Numbered from the stretch's first letter, positions 33,829 through 44,142 are shown. The stretch: DNA of 64,000 bases from Vibrio hannami (GCF_029589055.1 NZ_JARQZP010000003.1:868001-932000), one strand, 5' to 3'. The notes: generated from the letters alone by a model not told the origin. Numbers and translations are program-made.

Positions 33829-35268
33829 ATGAAGCAGCTCTTCTACCCTCGCTCACTGGTTGCCAGAACACTCTGGCTAACACTTATCGCCGTCGTAATC
33901 GCCCAGGGAATCGCGACCGGAATTTGGTACAGCCAGTCTAAACAGAAAGAAGTGGAAGGAATCGCTACTACCTCCGCCAGTATGGCAACCATGTTTGCTT
34001 CGACAGTTAACTTTTTTCAACGCTTGCCAATCGAATATCGGCATATCATTCTCGATCAAATCCGCAATATGGGTGGTACACGCTTTTTTGTTTCGTTCAA
34101 TCACGAAAAGCTTGATATTGACCCGATTGAAGATAATTACCTGGAGCAGGTTGCCATTAACTCTATACAAGAGGTGCTTGAAGATAAGCTCAATAACGTA
34201 CAAACGATAGATGTTAACTTCTCTAAACCGGATAAGCTTCGTATCCTTAAAAACGACATCTACTTGAACGATCTTCCCAGGTCCTGGGCTCATTATACTC
34301 TGACACTTGAACCGCTGAATCCTCCGATTCTGGTGGTGCAGATTGAACTCAATCCGCAGGAGTGGATTTACATCGCCGCCCTATTACCCCATCCCTATGT
34401 GATGTTAGACGACACTATCCTTACCACCGACCAACTGGTGTTTCTCTTCTTAACAACATCGATTCTGATCGTGTTTACCTATTTGCTTATCCGCAGGCAA
34501 GTTCGACCGCTTAAGAACCTAGCAAACGCCGCTAACAAAATGAGCATGGATGACAAGCAACCCGAACTGGAAGAAGAAGGTGCCTCTGAAATAGTGGTTG
34601 CTACCCGAGCTTTTAACCGAATGCAAAAACGAATACTACGCTACGTTTCCGACCGGGAAACACTGTTTTCTGCGATATCCCACGATCTAAAAACTCCACT
34701 AACCCGGTTAAGAATACGAACTGAACTTCTGGAAGATGAACCAGAAAAGGACAAGTTCAACGCAGACCTTGATGAGCTGGAAATCATGGTAAAAGGCGCG
34801 CTTCAAACAGTAAAAGATACCGATATTCACGAAAATAATATGATAGTGGATATAAAATCCTTACTTCGAAATATCGCCGAATCCTATAACCAGCAATCCA
34901 CTATCGTGCATATTCAGAACACAAGAATCAAACCTATCATAGCCAAACCGCTGGCAATAAAGCGCGTACTGACAAATCTTATCGAAAACGGGGTTAAGTA
35001 CGGTCACACCGTGATTGTATTTTCCGAAGAGACAAAATCAGGGCTTGTTCTTTGTATACAGGATAATGGTCCGGGTATACCTGAAGATAAACTTGAGGAC
35101 GTTTTTGAGCCCTATTTCCGATTAGCAAAAGACAATGAAGGCCATGGACTAGGCCTGGGGATCTGCCGAAATATCCTCCATGCTCATGGCGGAGATCTCA
35201 TTCTTGAAAACTCTCAAAACGGAGGGTTAACTGCCAGAGTCCTTATTCCACGTAACCTGGCGGTATAA
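33829..35268 (+). CDS. Sensor histidine kinase, GtrS-like
   Basis: A 479-residue inner-membrane kinase. It has one helix at about 13-32, a periplasmic domain of about 170 residues, a second helix (about 200-222), HAMP (RRQVRPLKNLANAANKMS), HisKA with His in FSAISHDLKTPLTRLR, and HATPase motifs NLIENGVKYG and GHGLGLGICRNI. It pairs with the response regulator 14 bp upstream. The gts transporter genes start about 180 bp downstream, so the operon probably senses a hexose or a metabolite of it. The ligand is inferred from Pseudomonas GtrS (2-ketogluconate/6-phosphogluconate) and could differ. Confidence 0.9.
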   Translation: MKQLFYPRSLVARTLWLTLIAVVIAQGIATGIWYSQSKQKEVEGIATTSASMATMFASTVNFFQRLPIEYRHIILDQIRNMGGTRFFVSFNHEKLDIDPIEDNYLEQVAINSIQEVLEDKLNNVQTIDVNFSKPDKLRILKNDIYLNDLPRSWAHYTLTLEPLNPPILVVQIELNPQEWIYIAALLPHPYVMLDDTILTTDQLVFLFLTTSILIVFTYLLIRRQVRPLKNLANAANKMSMDDKQPELEEEGASEIVVATRAFNRMQKRILRYVSDRETLFSAISHDLKTPLTRLRIRTELLEDEPEKDKFNADLDELEIMVKGALQTVKDTDIHENNMIVDIKSLLRNIAESYNQQSTIVHIQNTRIKPIIAKPLAIKRVLTNLIENGVKYGHTVIVFSEETKSGLVLCIQDNGPGIPEDKLEDVFEPYFRLAKDNEGHGLGLGICRNILHAHGGDLILENSQNGGLTARVLIPRNLAV

Positions 35269-35279
35269 TCGCCCTTTAA

Positions 35280-35307
35280 TGTAACGAGTTGGTTACATTG
35301 GGGTTAC
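35280..35307. promoter_or_regulatory. Candidate response-regulator binding site upstream of the gts operon
   Basis: An inverted repeat TGTAAC-N6-GTTACA (35280-35297) overlaps a direct repeat GGTTAC at 35291 and 35302, spaced 11 bp as expected for OmpR-type regulators. It lies about 140 bp upstream of the binding-protein gene. A further inverted repeat (ACACCTG at 35360, CAGGTGT at 35386) lies closer to the gene. Confidence 0.4.
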
Positions 35308-35447
35308 GCTTTGTTTCAATCTTTCCCTGCAAGAGGCGTATTCTCGTATTGTGTGTTGCACACCTGATTCGGGCGACACAATGAACAGGTGTACCAATAA
35401 CTAAACCTACATAAGTTAATTCCAATAACTAAACACGGACGAGAAAG

Positions 35448-36695
35448 ATGAATATAAAAAAATCCATTTTGGCTCTTTCCCTACTCTCTGCTACCCAATT
35501 TGCAACCGCTGGCGAAGTTGAAGTACTTCACTGGTGGACATCAGGTGGTGAAGCGAAATCTGTTGCCGCGCTTAAGGACATGCTAGAAGCACAGGGGCAC
35601 ACATGGAAAGATTTTGCGGTCGCTGGTGGTTCTGGTACCAGTGCGATGACGGTACTTAAAACCCGCGCAGTTTCAGGTAATCCTCCGGCAGCAGCTCAAA
35701 TCAAAGGGCATGATATTCAGGAATGGGGTGGCTTAGGCTTCCTAACTAATCTTGATGATGTAGCAGATCAAAATAAATGGGAAGAAAAAGTACCTTCTCT
35801 TGTTACAGACATCATGAAATACGATGGCGAGTTCGTAGCCGTACCGGTAAACGTTCACCGTGTTAACTGGTTGTGGGCTAACCGCGATGTATTCCAGAAA
35901 GTGGGCGTAAAAGTACCAACGACAATGGATGAGTTCTTCGTCGCTGGTGACAAACTTAAAGCCGCTGGCATTATTCCTTTAGCGCACGGTGGCCAGGCCT
36001 GGCAGGACGCAACGGTATTTGAAGCGGTAGCATTAGATGTGCTCGGTTCAGAAGATTATCGCAAAGCCTTCGTAGAGCTTGATATGGATACGCTAAAAGG
36101 CGACAAAATGGTCGAAGCTTTCCGTATCTTCAAAAAAATCCACAACTACATCGATAAAAACTCTCCAGGACGTGACTGGAACATCGCTACATCAATGGTC
36201 ATAAATGGCGATGCTGCAATGCAGATCATGGGCGACTGGGCGAAAGGCGAGTTTACTGCTGCAGGTAAAGTGGCAGGTAAAGACTATGTATGTGTACCAG
36301 CACCAGGTACTGCGGGTCAATTTACCCACAACGTCGATAGCTTCGCATTCTTCCAGCTACAGGATAAAGAGAATGTGAAGGCTCAGAAAGCACTAGCTGC
36401 AACCATTCTGACTCCCGAATTCCAGGAAGTATTTAACCTGAACAAGGGTTCAATTCCAGTGCGTATGGATGCAGACATGTCGAAGTTTGATAGCTGTGCC
36501 GTCGATTCAATGGATACCTTTAAAGCATCCGCTAAGAGTGGTGACCTGGTACCAAGTATGGCGCACGGTATGTCTACCACCAGCTACGCTCAAGGCGCAA
36601 TGTACGACGTAATCACTAACTTCTTTAACGATCCAAAAGCAGATCCGAAAGAAGCTGCTGTTAAGTTAGCAAAAGCCGTTAAAGCTGCAATGTAA
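35448..36695 (+). CDS. gtsA: Glucose/sugar ABC transporter, periplasmic binding protein (GtsA-like)
   Basis: A 415-residue family 1 solute-binding protein with a signal peptide (1-21, ending ATA). The mature start [20 protein letters not shown] and the later segments [18 protein letters not shown] and [20 protein letters not shown] closely match Pseudomonas GtsA glucose-binding proteins, as I recall them. Two Cys (about 290 and 350) may form a disulfide. It is first in a gtsABCD-type operon placed after a GtrS/GltR-type two-component system. Glucose or another aldose is the likely ligand. Confidence 0.88.
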   Translation: MNIKKSILALSLLSATQFATAGEVEVLHWWTSGGEAKSVAALKDMLEAQGHTWKDFAVAGGSGTSAMTVLKTRAVSGNPPAAAQIKGHDIQEWGGLGFLTNLDDVADQNKWEEKVPSLVTDIMKYDGEFVAVPVNVHRVNWLWANRDVFQKVGVKVPTTMDEFFVAGDKLKAAGIIPLAHGGQAWQDATVFEAVALDVLGSEDYRKAFVELDMDTLKGDKMVEAFRIFKKIHNYIDKNSPGRDWNIATSMVINGDAAMQIMGDWAKGEFTAAGKVAGKDYVCVPAPGTAGQFTHNVDSFAFFQLQDKENVKAQKALAATILTPEFQEVFNLNKGSIPVRMDADMSKFDSCAVDSMDTFKASAKSGDLVPSMAHGMSTTSYAQGAMYDVITNFFNDPKADPKEAAVKLAKAVKAAM

Positions 36696-36789
36696 CTTGT
36701 TGTAAGTAAGCAGGTGAGGCCGTTCCCCCGGTCTCACCTCACGTCTTACTTGATTTGCGCTAATTCTAATCAAAAAAATGGAGCGTGTT

Positions 36790-37701
36790 TTGACTTCGCC
36801 TAACACAAAGCCTGTTCCCCAAAGAAGCTTTGCCGACAGACTACAGCACTGGTTGCCAAAAATAGTACTCGCTCCCTCAATGGTGGTGGTACTAGTCTGT
36901 ATTTATGGCTACATTCTCTGGACAGCATTCCTTTCACTGACCAATTCTCGTTTTCTGCCAAGCTATAAATTTGTAGGCACACTGCAATATGAAAAGCTGA
37001 TGGATAATGACCGTTGGATAACCTCTATCATAAACCTTGGTATCTTCGGCATTCTATTTATGCTTCTGGCCATTGTTATTGGTGTTGGTCTTGCGATTTT
37101 GCTAGATCAAAACATCCGCCAGGAAGGTGCGATTCGTACTATTTATCTCTACCCAATGGCGCTCTCATTTATTGTGACCGGTACAGCGTGGAAGTGGATA
37201 CTCAACCCAGGGCTGGGTATCGAGAAACTTATGCATGACTGGGGTTATCTTGATTTTCGCTTTGACTGGCTGGTTAACTCTGAGATGGCTGTTTATACGT
37301 TGGTTATCGCCGCTGTGTGGCAATCATCCGGGTTTGTAATGGCGATGTTCCTGGCTGGATTACGCGGTATAGACAGCTCAATCATCCGCGCAGCCCAAAT
37401 CGATGGAGCCAGCTTGCCAACTATCTACTTTCGAATCATATTGCCGTGCTTAAGACCCGTATTCTTTAGCGCGGTTATCATCACATCGCATATAGCCATT
37501 AAGAGTTTTGACCTTGTCACCGTATTAACGGCAGGTGGTCCGGGTTACTCTTCCGACTTACCAGCTCTGTTTATGTACGCCCACTCATTTACCCGAGGTC
37601 AAATCGGGCTTGGTGCTGCCAGCGCAATGATGATGCTTGCCGGTATTCTGGCGATTCTGGTGCCTTATCTCTACTCAGAACTTAGGGAGCAGAAATCATG
37701 A
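36790..37701 (+). CDS. gtsB: Sugar ABC transporter permease (GtsB-like)
   Basis: About 303 residues with six membrane helices and the MalF-type permease motif IIRAAQIDGASLPTIYFRII near residue 205, which contacts the ATPase. The TTG at 36790 has GGAG 6 nt upstream and is preferred; the in-frame ATG at 36778 overlaps that site and has only poly-A before it. The gene overlaps the next permease by 4 bp (ATGA), so the two are translationally coupled. Together they form the membrane channel of the sugar importer. Confidence 0.9.
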   Translation: MTSPNTKPVPQRSFADRLQHWLPKIVLAPSMVVVLVCIYGYILWTAFLSLTNSRFLPSYKFVGTLQYEKLMDNDRWITSIINLGIFGILFMLLAIVIGVGLAILLDQNIRQEGAIRTIYLYPMALSFIVTGTAWKWILNPGLGIEKLMHDWGYLDFRFDWLVNSEMAVYTLVIAAVWQSSGFVMAMFLAGLRGIDSSIIRAAQIDGASLPTIYFRIILPCLRPVFFSAVIITSHIAIKSFDLVTVLTAGGPGYSSDLPALFMYAHSFTRGQIGLGAASAMMMLAGILAILVPYLYSELREQKS

Positions 37702-38555
37702 ATACAAAAATGACTCTTGGCCGCGCATTTATCTACGCCGTACTTCTCTTTTTCTGCCTGATTTATCTGATGCCACTGTTTGTAATGGTAACAACTTCAT
37801 TCAAATCGTTGGCGGATATCCGTACGGGTAACCTGCTGTCATTACCATCTGAATGGGTGTTTGATGCATGGAGAAAGGCGTGGTCTTCAGCCTGTACCGG
37901 CGTTAAATGTGAAGGTGTAAACGGCTTTTTCTGGAACTCTTTGCAGATGGTAATCCCGGCCGTAGCCATTTCTACACTGCTTGGCGCGTTTAATGGCTAT
38001 GTCATCAGCAAGTGGCAGTTCCGTGGCTCTAACTTCTTTTTTAGCGCCATGCTGTTTGGTTGCTTTATTCCGTTTCAGGTAATCCTACTACCTATGGCCA
38101 CAACCCTGGGTAAGCTAGGTTTAGCAAACACCACAACTGGTCTGGTTGCCGTTCACGTGATTTACGGTTTGGCGTTTACTACCCTATTCTTCCGCAACTT
38201 TTATGTTGGTGTGCCTGATGAGCTTGTAAAAGCCGCAAAGCTTGACGGTGCCGGGTTCTTCACCATTTTCTTTAAGATCATGCTTCCTTTATCGCTGCCA
38301 ATCATCATGGTAACCGTTATCTGGCAGTTCACTTCTATCTGGAATGACTTCCTGTTCGGCGTAGTTTATTCAGGCTCAGATACTCAGCCAATTACAGTAG
38401 CACTCAACAACCTGGTAAACACTAGTACCGGCGTGAAAGAGTATAACGTTGATATGGCGGCGGCCATTATCGCTGCGCTGCCAACACTGTTAGTTTATGT
38501 TTTAGCAGGAAAATACTTCGTTCGTGGTTTAACCGCGGGATCAGTAAAAGGATAA
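37698..38555 (+). CDS. gtsC: Sugar ABC transporter permease (GtsC-like)
   Basis: A 285-residue MalG-type permease with six membrane helices. The coupling motif ELVKAAKLDGAGFFTIFFKI lies near residue 175. An extra loop with two Cys (CTGVKCEGVNGFFWNS, about residues 66-80) is as in GtsC proteins. The start overlaps the gtsB stop. The ATPase gene follows 5 bp after the stop. It forms a heterodimer with GtsB. Confidence 0.92.
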   Translation: MNTKMTLGRAFIYAVLLFFCLIYLMPLFVMVTTSFKSLADIRTGNLLSLPSEWVFDAWRKAWSSACTGVKCEGVNGFFWNSLQMVIPAVAISTLLGAFNGYVISKWQFRGSNFFFSAMLFGCFIPFQVILLPMATTLGKLGLANTTTGLVAVHVIYGLAFTTLFFRNFYVGVPDELVKAAKLDGAGFFTIFFKIMLPLSLPIIMVTVIWQFTSIWNDFLFGVVYSGSDTQPITVALNNLVNTSTGVKEYNVDMAAAIIAALPTLLVYVLAGKYFVRGLTAGSVKG

Positions 38556-38560
38556 TAAAA

Positions 38561-39672
38561 ATGGCAACACTAGATTTAAAACAGATCCGCAAAACCTACC
38601 GAAACGCGGACGTAGAAACGTTAAAAGGTATTGATATCAGTATCGATTCCGGTGAATTTCTCATCCTGGTCGGCCCATCAGGGTGTGGTAAGTCTACACT
38701 GATGAATACCATTGCGGGCTTAGAAGACATCAATTCGGGTGAAATACTGATTGGTGGTGTTGACGTTTCAAACGTCGAGCCAAAAGATCGTGATATCGCT
38801 ATGGTATTTCAGTCCTATGCCCTTTATCCAAATATGACAGTAGAAGGCAATATCGCATTTGGCTTAAAGATTAAGAAGATGCCTCAACAGCAAATCGACG
38901 CAGAAGTAAAACGTGTTTCCGAGATGCTTCAAATTGATCACCTTCTTGATCGCAAGCCTTCACAACTCTCCGGGGGGCAGAGACAGCGTGTCGCAATGGG
39001 ACGCGCCTTGGCTCGTCGACCTAAGCTATACCTTTTCGACGAGCCCCTTTCGAACCTTGACGCAAAACTGCGTGTAGAAATGCGCCACCAGATAAAAAGG
39101 CTCCACCAACAGTTAAACACCACCATTGTGTACGTAACACACGATCAGATCGAAGCCATGACACTTGCCGACCGAATAGCAGTGATGAAAGATGGCGAAC
39201 TGCAACAACTCGGTAGCCCAAAGGAGATCTATAACAAACCGAACAATATGTTTGTTGCAGGCTTTATGGGCTCTCCCTCCATGAACTTTATCCATACCAT
39301 GGTTGATCTGGATGACAATGATGAACCAATCATTAAAGTTACAGGCAGCGAAGGTGCCGAACACCAGATTCGTCTGCCCGACTCTATGCGTCAACAAGAT
39401 GGAAAAAAGTGGTTATCGGTCTGAGACCTGAACATATTACGGATACAGACAGTGAAAATGATACGGCTTCTACCCGTTTGGAGCTAAAGCTTGAGGTGTT
39501 AGAGCCAACCGGGCCGGACACAATTGCTATGGTTAAAGTGAATAATCAGGATGTCGCTTGTCGCCTTTCTCCCGAGTTTGAAGCTCAACCAGGCGAAAGC
39601 GCCTCTTTAAACTTTGACCTGTCACGAGCCGTATATTTCGATGGAGAAACGGAGGAACGTATCGAATTTTAG
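38561..39672 (+). pseudogene. gtsD: Sugar ABC transporter ATPase (GtsD/UgpC/MalK type), split by one frameshift
   Basis: About 370 residues when joined, the family length. Walker A GPSGCGKST, signature LSGGQRQRVAMGRALARRP, Walker B LYLFDEPLSNLD and the H-loop YVTHDQ are all intact. The C-terminal regulatory OB-fold domain is broken. The first frame ends at 39424, but the second, opening at 39409, continues as VVIGLRPEHI, the next conserved motif. The A run at 39403-39408 has six bases; seven would read DGKKVVIGLRPEH in one frame. This looks like a homopolymer sequencing error. It energises the GtsBC channel in the cytoplasm. Confidence 0.9.
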
Positions 39673-39674
39673 AT

Positions 39675-39717
39675 CACTTTTTCAGGGGTGACTTTCAACC
39701 ACATCACCCCTGAAGTG
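39675..39717 (+). terminator. Hairpin after the gts operon
   Basis: An 11-bp perfect stem TTCAGGGGTGA/TCACCCCTGAA (39681-39691 with 39704-39714), extendable by TCACTT/AAGTGA with a small bulge. There is no U-tract, so it is either a weak terminator or a 3' stabiliser. Confidence 0.55.
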
Positions 39718-39834
39718 AAACCTGCTTCATAAAAACATCTTCTAACACATTCAAATAATCATAAATTGATGATATAAGTATCTACTAATGTAATCGATTT
39801 ATTAGCTGTTACGTTGCGCTCAGGGAGTAGTCGG

Positions 39835-40860
39835 GTGAACAACAAATATCAGGACTGGCAAACCTATTTCAGGCAAAAAGATAACCCAACCTCGGTGCAG
39901 TTGGGTAAACAGACATTACTTGAACACTTCTGGCATAATACCGAAGACCATATGTTTGTTATGGTACTCGACGAAGACGGTGACTTTGTTACCGAGGATA
40001 TCAACCCTGCCCAGACGAAATTACTTAAGCTTCCTCCGAATAAAATCATCAACCAAAAATTACGCAACTTCATGGGAGAAGAGCTCGCAAAAAGTCTTCA
40101 GGCTAAATATATGAACTGCCTGAGGCGAAATGCGCCTATCAGCTACTACGAAGGATTTTTGGGGGCTGATGGTGAATACCGTTACTTCAATACCATGTTA
40201 ATCCCCATTACCGATGAGGCTGATGGTTCCAAGCGTGTTTTTGGGCTTGCCCGTGATGTAACCGACTTATCTAATGCTCAGACAGAGCTAGAAGAGCTCA
40301 ATAGAAAACTTGAAAAAACCGTCAAAAATCGCACCAAAAAGTTAGCTCAATCCAACGTGCTATTACAGGAGCAAGCATTTACCGATCAGTTGACCGGAAT
40401 AGGTAACAGGCGTTACTTTTTTGAAAATGTTGAGAGGTTACTAGAAAATATTGATTCCGAAATGGACTCTTCCCTACTCTATCTCGATCTGGATCTATTT
40501 AAATCTATTAATGACAGATATGGTCATATGGTTGGCGATAAAGTGCTTATTCAGTTTGCTCAAAATCTTAAAAAAACGATTCGAACCTCAGACATTTTAT
40601 GCCGGTTTGGGGGAGAGGAGTTTGTAATATTTTTACCGATGACAGACAAATACGGCGCTTTACAACTCGCAAGAAAGATCCTGCTCAGCGTATCTAAAAC
40701 ACCGCTCATCATCGAGGATACGGCTATCAGTATAACCACCAGCATCGGTGTTGCATCTGCTCATTCCCAGAAAGGCAGTTTAGACAGCCTAATCATTAAC
40801 GCAGACAAAGCACTGTACCACGCAAAACGGAATGGTCGGAATCGCGTGGAACAGTTTTAG
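39835..40860 (+). CDS. PAS-GGDEF diguanylate cyclase
   Basis: About 341 residues, soluble. A PAS-like domain (about 35-150, DHMFVMVLDEDGDFVTED) is joined by a coiled coil (ELEELNRKLEKTVKNRTKKL) to a GGDEF domain with GGEEF near residue 259-263. RTSD placed five residues before it fits the inhibitory RxxD site. An active, product-inhibited c-di-GMP synthase is expected. The GTG at 39835 has AGGGAG 7 nt upstream, better than the TTG at 39814. It follows the gts operon by about 160 bp with a hairpin between, so it is probably a separate unit. Confidence 0.9.
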   Translation: MNNKYQDWQTYFRQKDNPTSVQLGKQTLLEHFWHNTEDHMFVMVLDEDGDFVTEDINPAQTKLLKLPPNKIINQKLRNFMGEELAKSLQAKYMNCLRRNAPISYYEGFLGADGEYRYFNTMLIPITDEADGSKRVFGLARDVTDLSNAQTELEELNRKLEKTVKNRTKKLAQSNVLLQEQAFTDQLTGIGNRRYFFENVERLLENIDSEMDSSLLYLDLDLFKSINDRYGHMVGDKVLIQFAQNLKKTIRTSDILCRFGGEEFVIFLPMTDKYGALQLARKILLSVSKTPLIIEDTAISITTSIGVASAHSQKGSLDSLIINADKALYHAKRNGRNRVEQF

Positions 40861-40928
40861 CGGTGTTGGAGACAAAAGTGTATATTGATATCATCTACGT
40901 CTACCTACGACCTTGAAAAGGAATAATT

Positions 40929-41294
40929 GTGCTCAAAGGACATACAATACTGCGAAGCTTGTTATTATCACTTAGCCTTCTTGCTGTATCTGCCACTACA
41001 TCAGCTTCTGAACGAGCGGACGTTGCGTGGCAACAAGTCGAGAATGGCGCTTTACTGGTTGATGTGAGAACGCCTGGCGAATACAACGCTAAGCATCTGG
41101 ATAATTCAATAAACCTTCCTCTAAACACCATAGGCAGTGCTTTCAAGGATATCGATAAAAATCAGAATATTGTGGTTTATTGCCGAAGTGGAAACCGTTC
41201 AGGCCAGGCAAAAGCTTATTTGGAGAAAGTTGGCTTTACCAATGTTCATAATGGTGGTGGCCTGGAAGAGATGATTCACGCTCAACATAATTAA
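40929..41294 (+). CDS. Periplasmic rhodanese-domain protein
   Basis: 121 residues with a signal peptide (about 1-27, ending SASE) and a single rhodanese domain. It is PspE/GlpE-like, with LVDVRTPGEYNAKHLDNSIN and the active Cys in VVYCRSGNRSGQA. It would transfer sulfane sulfur or act on thiols in the periplasm. The start is a GTG. It is monocistronic between a diguanylate cyclase and the convergent elbB. The natural sulfur donor and acceptor are unknown. Confidence 0.88.
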   Translation: MLKGHTILRSLLLSLSLLAVSATTSASERADVAWQQVENGALLVDVRTPGEYNAKHLDNSINLPLNTIGSAFKDIDKNQNIVVYCRSGNRSGQAKAYLEKVGFTNVHNGGGLEEMIHAQHN

Positions 41295-41340
41295 GCGTGA
41301 ATCTGTAATCACTCACCACAGCACAACTCAAGAACAGGTA

Positions 41341-41991
41341 TCATGCCATTGATAAGGTGGCATGAACTAACTTATCGATACCAGATTTAGCCTCTGAAAT
41401 ATTGCTAGCGAGCATATAAGCTGGCGTGCTTACCACTTTATATTTGTCATCCACGACAATATCATCAACCGGGCAGTTGATATGCTCCCCGCCTAACGCA
41501 TTAATAACCTGCGCCGTTGCTTCATCGCTGCCAATGGTACACTTCACTCCTGCATAAATCTTTGGCATTAGTACGGGAGCAATGCACATATAACCGACGG
41601 GTTTCTCTGCCTGTTTGAACGCCAGTAATACTCTTTCAAACGTTGAATCCATTTGTAGTTTGTCACCGCTTATCGCGAAATCAGATAGGTTTTTAGCCAC
41701 GCCAAAACCACCGGGGATAAGCAAGGCATCAAACTCTTCTACGTCTAGCTTATCCAGTGCCAGCACATTTCCACGCACAATTCGCGCGGCTTCAACCAAT
41801 ACATTTCTTCCTTCCAGAAGTTCCTGACCATTATTGTGCTCAATCACATGAAACTGGTCTTTATCCGGCGCGAACGCCTGATATTCAGCACCTTCCTGCT
41901 CTACCGCTAATAGGGTTAACACCGCTTCATTAATTTCTGCCCCGTCAAAAACACCACAACCAGACAGAACAACCGCTACTTTTTTGCTCAT
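41341..41991 (-). CDS. elbB: Isoprenoid biosynthesis glyoxalase ElbB
   Basis: About 216 residues of the DJ-1/PfpI superfamily. It opens KKVAVVLSGCGVFDGAEINE and has the nucleophile Cys in GYMCIAPVLMP. The ElbB group has weak glyoxalase activity and was linked to early isoprenoid synthesis in E. coli. The ATG at 41991 has AAGGATG upstream; the frame open to 42030 runs into a hairpin. It is downstream of the EF-G-like gene on the same strand. A stem-loop at 42019-42039 separates them. Confidence 0.9.
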   Translation of the reverse strand: MSKKVAVVLSGCGVFDGAEINEAVLTLLAVEQEGAEYQAFAPDKDQFHVIEHNNGQELLEGRNVLVEAARIVRGNVLALDKLDVEEFDALLIPGGFGVAKNLSDFAISGDKLQMDSTFERVLLAFKQAEKPVGYMCIAPVLMPKIYAGVKCTIGSDEATAQVINALGGEHINCPVDDIVVDDKYKVVSTPAYMLASNISEAKSGIDKLVHATLSMA

Positions 41992-42018
41992 GGCAGCATC
42001 CTTATTTGTGTCAAAGCG

Positions 42019-42039
42019 AAGGCGGGACAAGCCCGCCTT
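42019..42039. terminator. GC-rich hairpin between the EF-G-like gene and elbB
   Basis: An 8-bp stem AAGGCGGG/CCCGCCTT with a 5-nt loop. It lacks a U-tract and may be a weak terminator or a processing site. Confidence 0.45.
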
Positions 42040-42062
42040 AATATCAGTATATACAGCTTACG

Positions 42063-44084
42063 TTATTTCTCTTCAGCAGCTTCTGCGCAAACACGTTTCT
42101 GAACCGCTGGTGGCGCTGGTTCATAGTGGCTCAGTGTCATACTGAAGCTGCCTTCACCTCCGGTTAACGCTCTCAAACGACGTGAGTAATCTTGCAACTC
42201 ATTGATAGGAGACTTGGCTTTCAGAAGTGTAAAATTTGCTGATTCAGGGTGTGTCCCTTCAATCAGGCCACGGTTACCAGACAGATCACCAGAAACATCA
42301 CCAACTGCACTGATTGGGATATGAAGATCCATCGCGACAATAGGCTCTAGTACGATTGGCCCAGCTTTTTCTACCGCCTCAAGAAACGCTTTTTTACCTG
42401 CTATAACAAAGGCAATTTCTTTTGAGTCCACTGAATGGTATTTGCCATCATAAACCGTAACCTCGATATCCTTGATAGGGTTACCGGATATCGCACCTTC
42501 TTCCAGCGCCTGACGAATGCCTTTCTCTACTGCCGGGATCAGAGCCGTTGGAATCGCACCACCAACAACCTTATTCACGAAACTAAAGCCTTCCCCTCTA
42601 TCAAGCGGACGCACTTTTAGTTGCACTTCACCAAACTGCCCGGCTCCACCACTCTGTTTTTTATGGCGGTATTGCCCTTCTGCTGGCTTAGTGATGGTTT
42701 CGAAGTACTCAACACTCGGCTGACTGGTTTCCACTTCAAGCTTATAAACACTTTCCATCTTTTCCAAAGCGACTTTTAGATGGAACTCCCCTTGCCCGCT
42801 TAGCAAGGTTTCATTGGTTCTTACTCGGTGTTCAATGCGTAAAGAAGGATCTTCTGCCTCTATTCGGCCTAATACCTCTGATAGTTTTTGTTCATCTCCC
42901 CGCTTCTTAGGACGCACGACCAGACTGTACATTGATTGTGGGAAGTTGAGGGTGCGCATATGAACGCCATCTTCATCGTGCGAATCGTGTACCACTGAAT
43001 CAAAGCCCAGATCATCAACTTTGGCTAATACACAGAAATCACCAGCAATGGCGCGAGAAATTTCAATTCGGTCTTTTCCTTGTAGCTGATACAGGTGACC
43101 AACTTTAAATGCTTTATTGCTCTCACCAACATACAACTGGCTACCCGCATTTATTTCGCCCTGGAACACTCTTAAATAGGCCATCTTGCCCATATAAGGG
43201 TCAACGGTTACCTTATAGACATGTGCTACAGTATGCTCAAGAGTGTCACAATCTACCGGGATCTGCTTACCGTTCTTTTCAAGCAGAGGAGGGTTGCCTT
43301 CAACTGGCATCGGCATGATCTCGCCGAGAGTTTTTAGTAACAATTCTACGCCAGCATTACTTTCAGACGAGACAAAACATATAGGCACTATGTGGCCAGT
43401 TCTTAACGCCTCTTCAAACGGGTCATGCAATTGAGTGGGTGAAAGCTCCGAACCTTGCTCCAGATAAATCTCCATTAACTCTTCATCAACTTCGATCACC
43501 TGATCAATCAAACGCTCATGGGCAGATGTTGCATCATCGAACAAGGTTGGTTTGTCGTATTCTGGTTCAAAGTAGCAATCAACTACATCAGCAGCATCTT
43601 CGGATGGTAAGTTGATTGGCAAACAGCAATCGCCAAATCTGTCCTGAATCTCTGCGACAAGCTCAATGATTTTATTCGGGTTCTGATCGATTTTATTGAC
43701 TACTATCATCTGGCATTTCTGCTGCTCTTTGCCAAATTCGAATAACCGATCTGAAACCTGACTTAATGGGGTATTTGCATCTAACACTAACGCTGTCGTT
43801 TCCACGGCAGGGAATATGCTGAACGTACGCCCAAGCAACTCTGCCTGTCCGGGAGTATCGATGACATTCATTCTGTGATTGTTGTGTGTGAGTGTTACGG
43901 GAGTTGCTTCAATGGAATGGTGGTATTGAATAGACTGGGCATCAAAGTCAGTGACAGTGTCACCAGAATCAACGCTACCCAATGTCGTTATTGCTTTAGC
44001 TTCAAACAACAGACGTTCAACAAGGCTGGTTTTACCGGTACCAGTTTGGCCAACAAATGCAATATTGCGAATTCTGTTTGGCAT
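42063..44084 (-). CDS. Elongation factor G-like GTPase
   Basis: A 673-residue translational GTPase of the EF-G-like (FusA2/EF-G II) group. The G domain has the P-loop FVGQTGTGKTSL, DTPGQ and VNKID. It is followed by domain II, domain III, domain IV (GGAGQFGEVQLKVRPLDRGE) and domain V with the LTGGEGSFSMTL stretch near the C-terminus. It is shorter than canonical EF-G (about 700) and not next to ribosomal protein genes, so it is the paralogue rather than the housekeeping factor. Its role on the ribosome is uncertain; recycling-like and stress-related roles are known for relatives. An AGGAGG precedes the ATG. Confidence 0.88.
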   Translation of the reverse strand: MPNRIRNIAFVGQTGTGKTSLVERLLFEAKAITTLGSVDSGDTVTDFDAQSIQYHHSIEATPVTLTHNNHRMNVIDTPGQAELLGRTFSIFPAVETTALVLDANTPLSQVSDRLFEFGKEQQKCQMIVVNKIDQNPNKIIELVAEIQDRFGDCCLPINLPSEDAADVVDCYFEPEYDKPTLFDDATSAHERLIDQVIEVDEELMEIYLEQGSELSPTQLHDPFEEALRTGHIVPICFVSSESNAGVELLLKTLGEIMPMPVEGNPPLLEKNGKQIPVDCDTLEHTVAHVYKVTVDPYMGKMAYLRVFQGEINAGSQLYVGESNKAFKVGHLYQLQGKDRIEISRAIAGDFCVLAKVDDLGFDSVVHDSHDEDGVHMRTLNFPQSMYSLVVRPKKRGDEQKLSEVLGRIEAEDPSLRIEHRVRTNETLLSGQGEFHLKVALEKMESVYKLEVETSQPSVEYFETITKPAEGQYRHKKQSGGAGQFGEVQLKVRPLDRGEGFSFVNKVVGGAIPTALIPAVEKGIRQALEEGAISGNPIKDIEVTVYDGKYHSVDSKEIAFVIAGKKAFLEAVEKAGPIVLEPIVAMDLHIPISAVGDVSGDLSGNRGLIEGTHPESANFTLLKAKSPINELQDYSRRLRALTGGEGSFSMTLSHYEPAPPAVQKRVCAEAAEEK

Positions 44085-44142
44085 ATAGACCTCCTAAAAG
44101 CTGGAAGATTAAGAAATTTAAACACAAAACTTTCTCGGAGTT

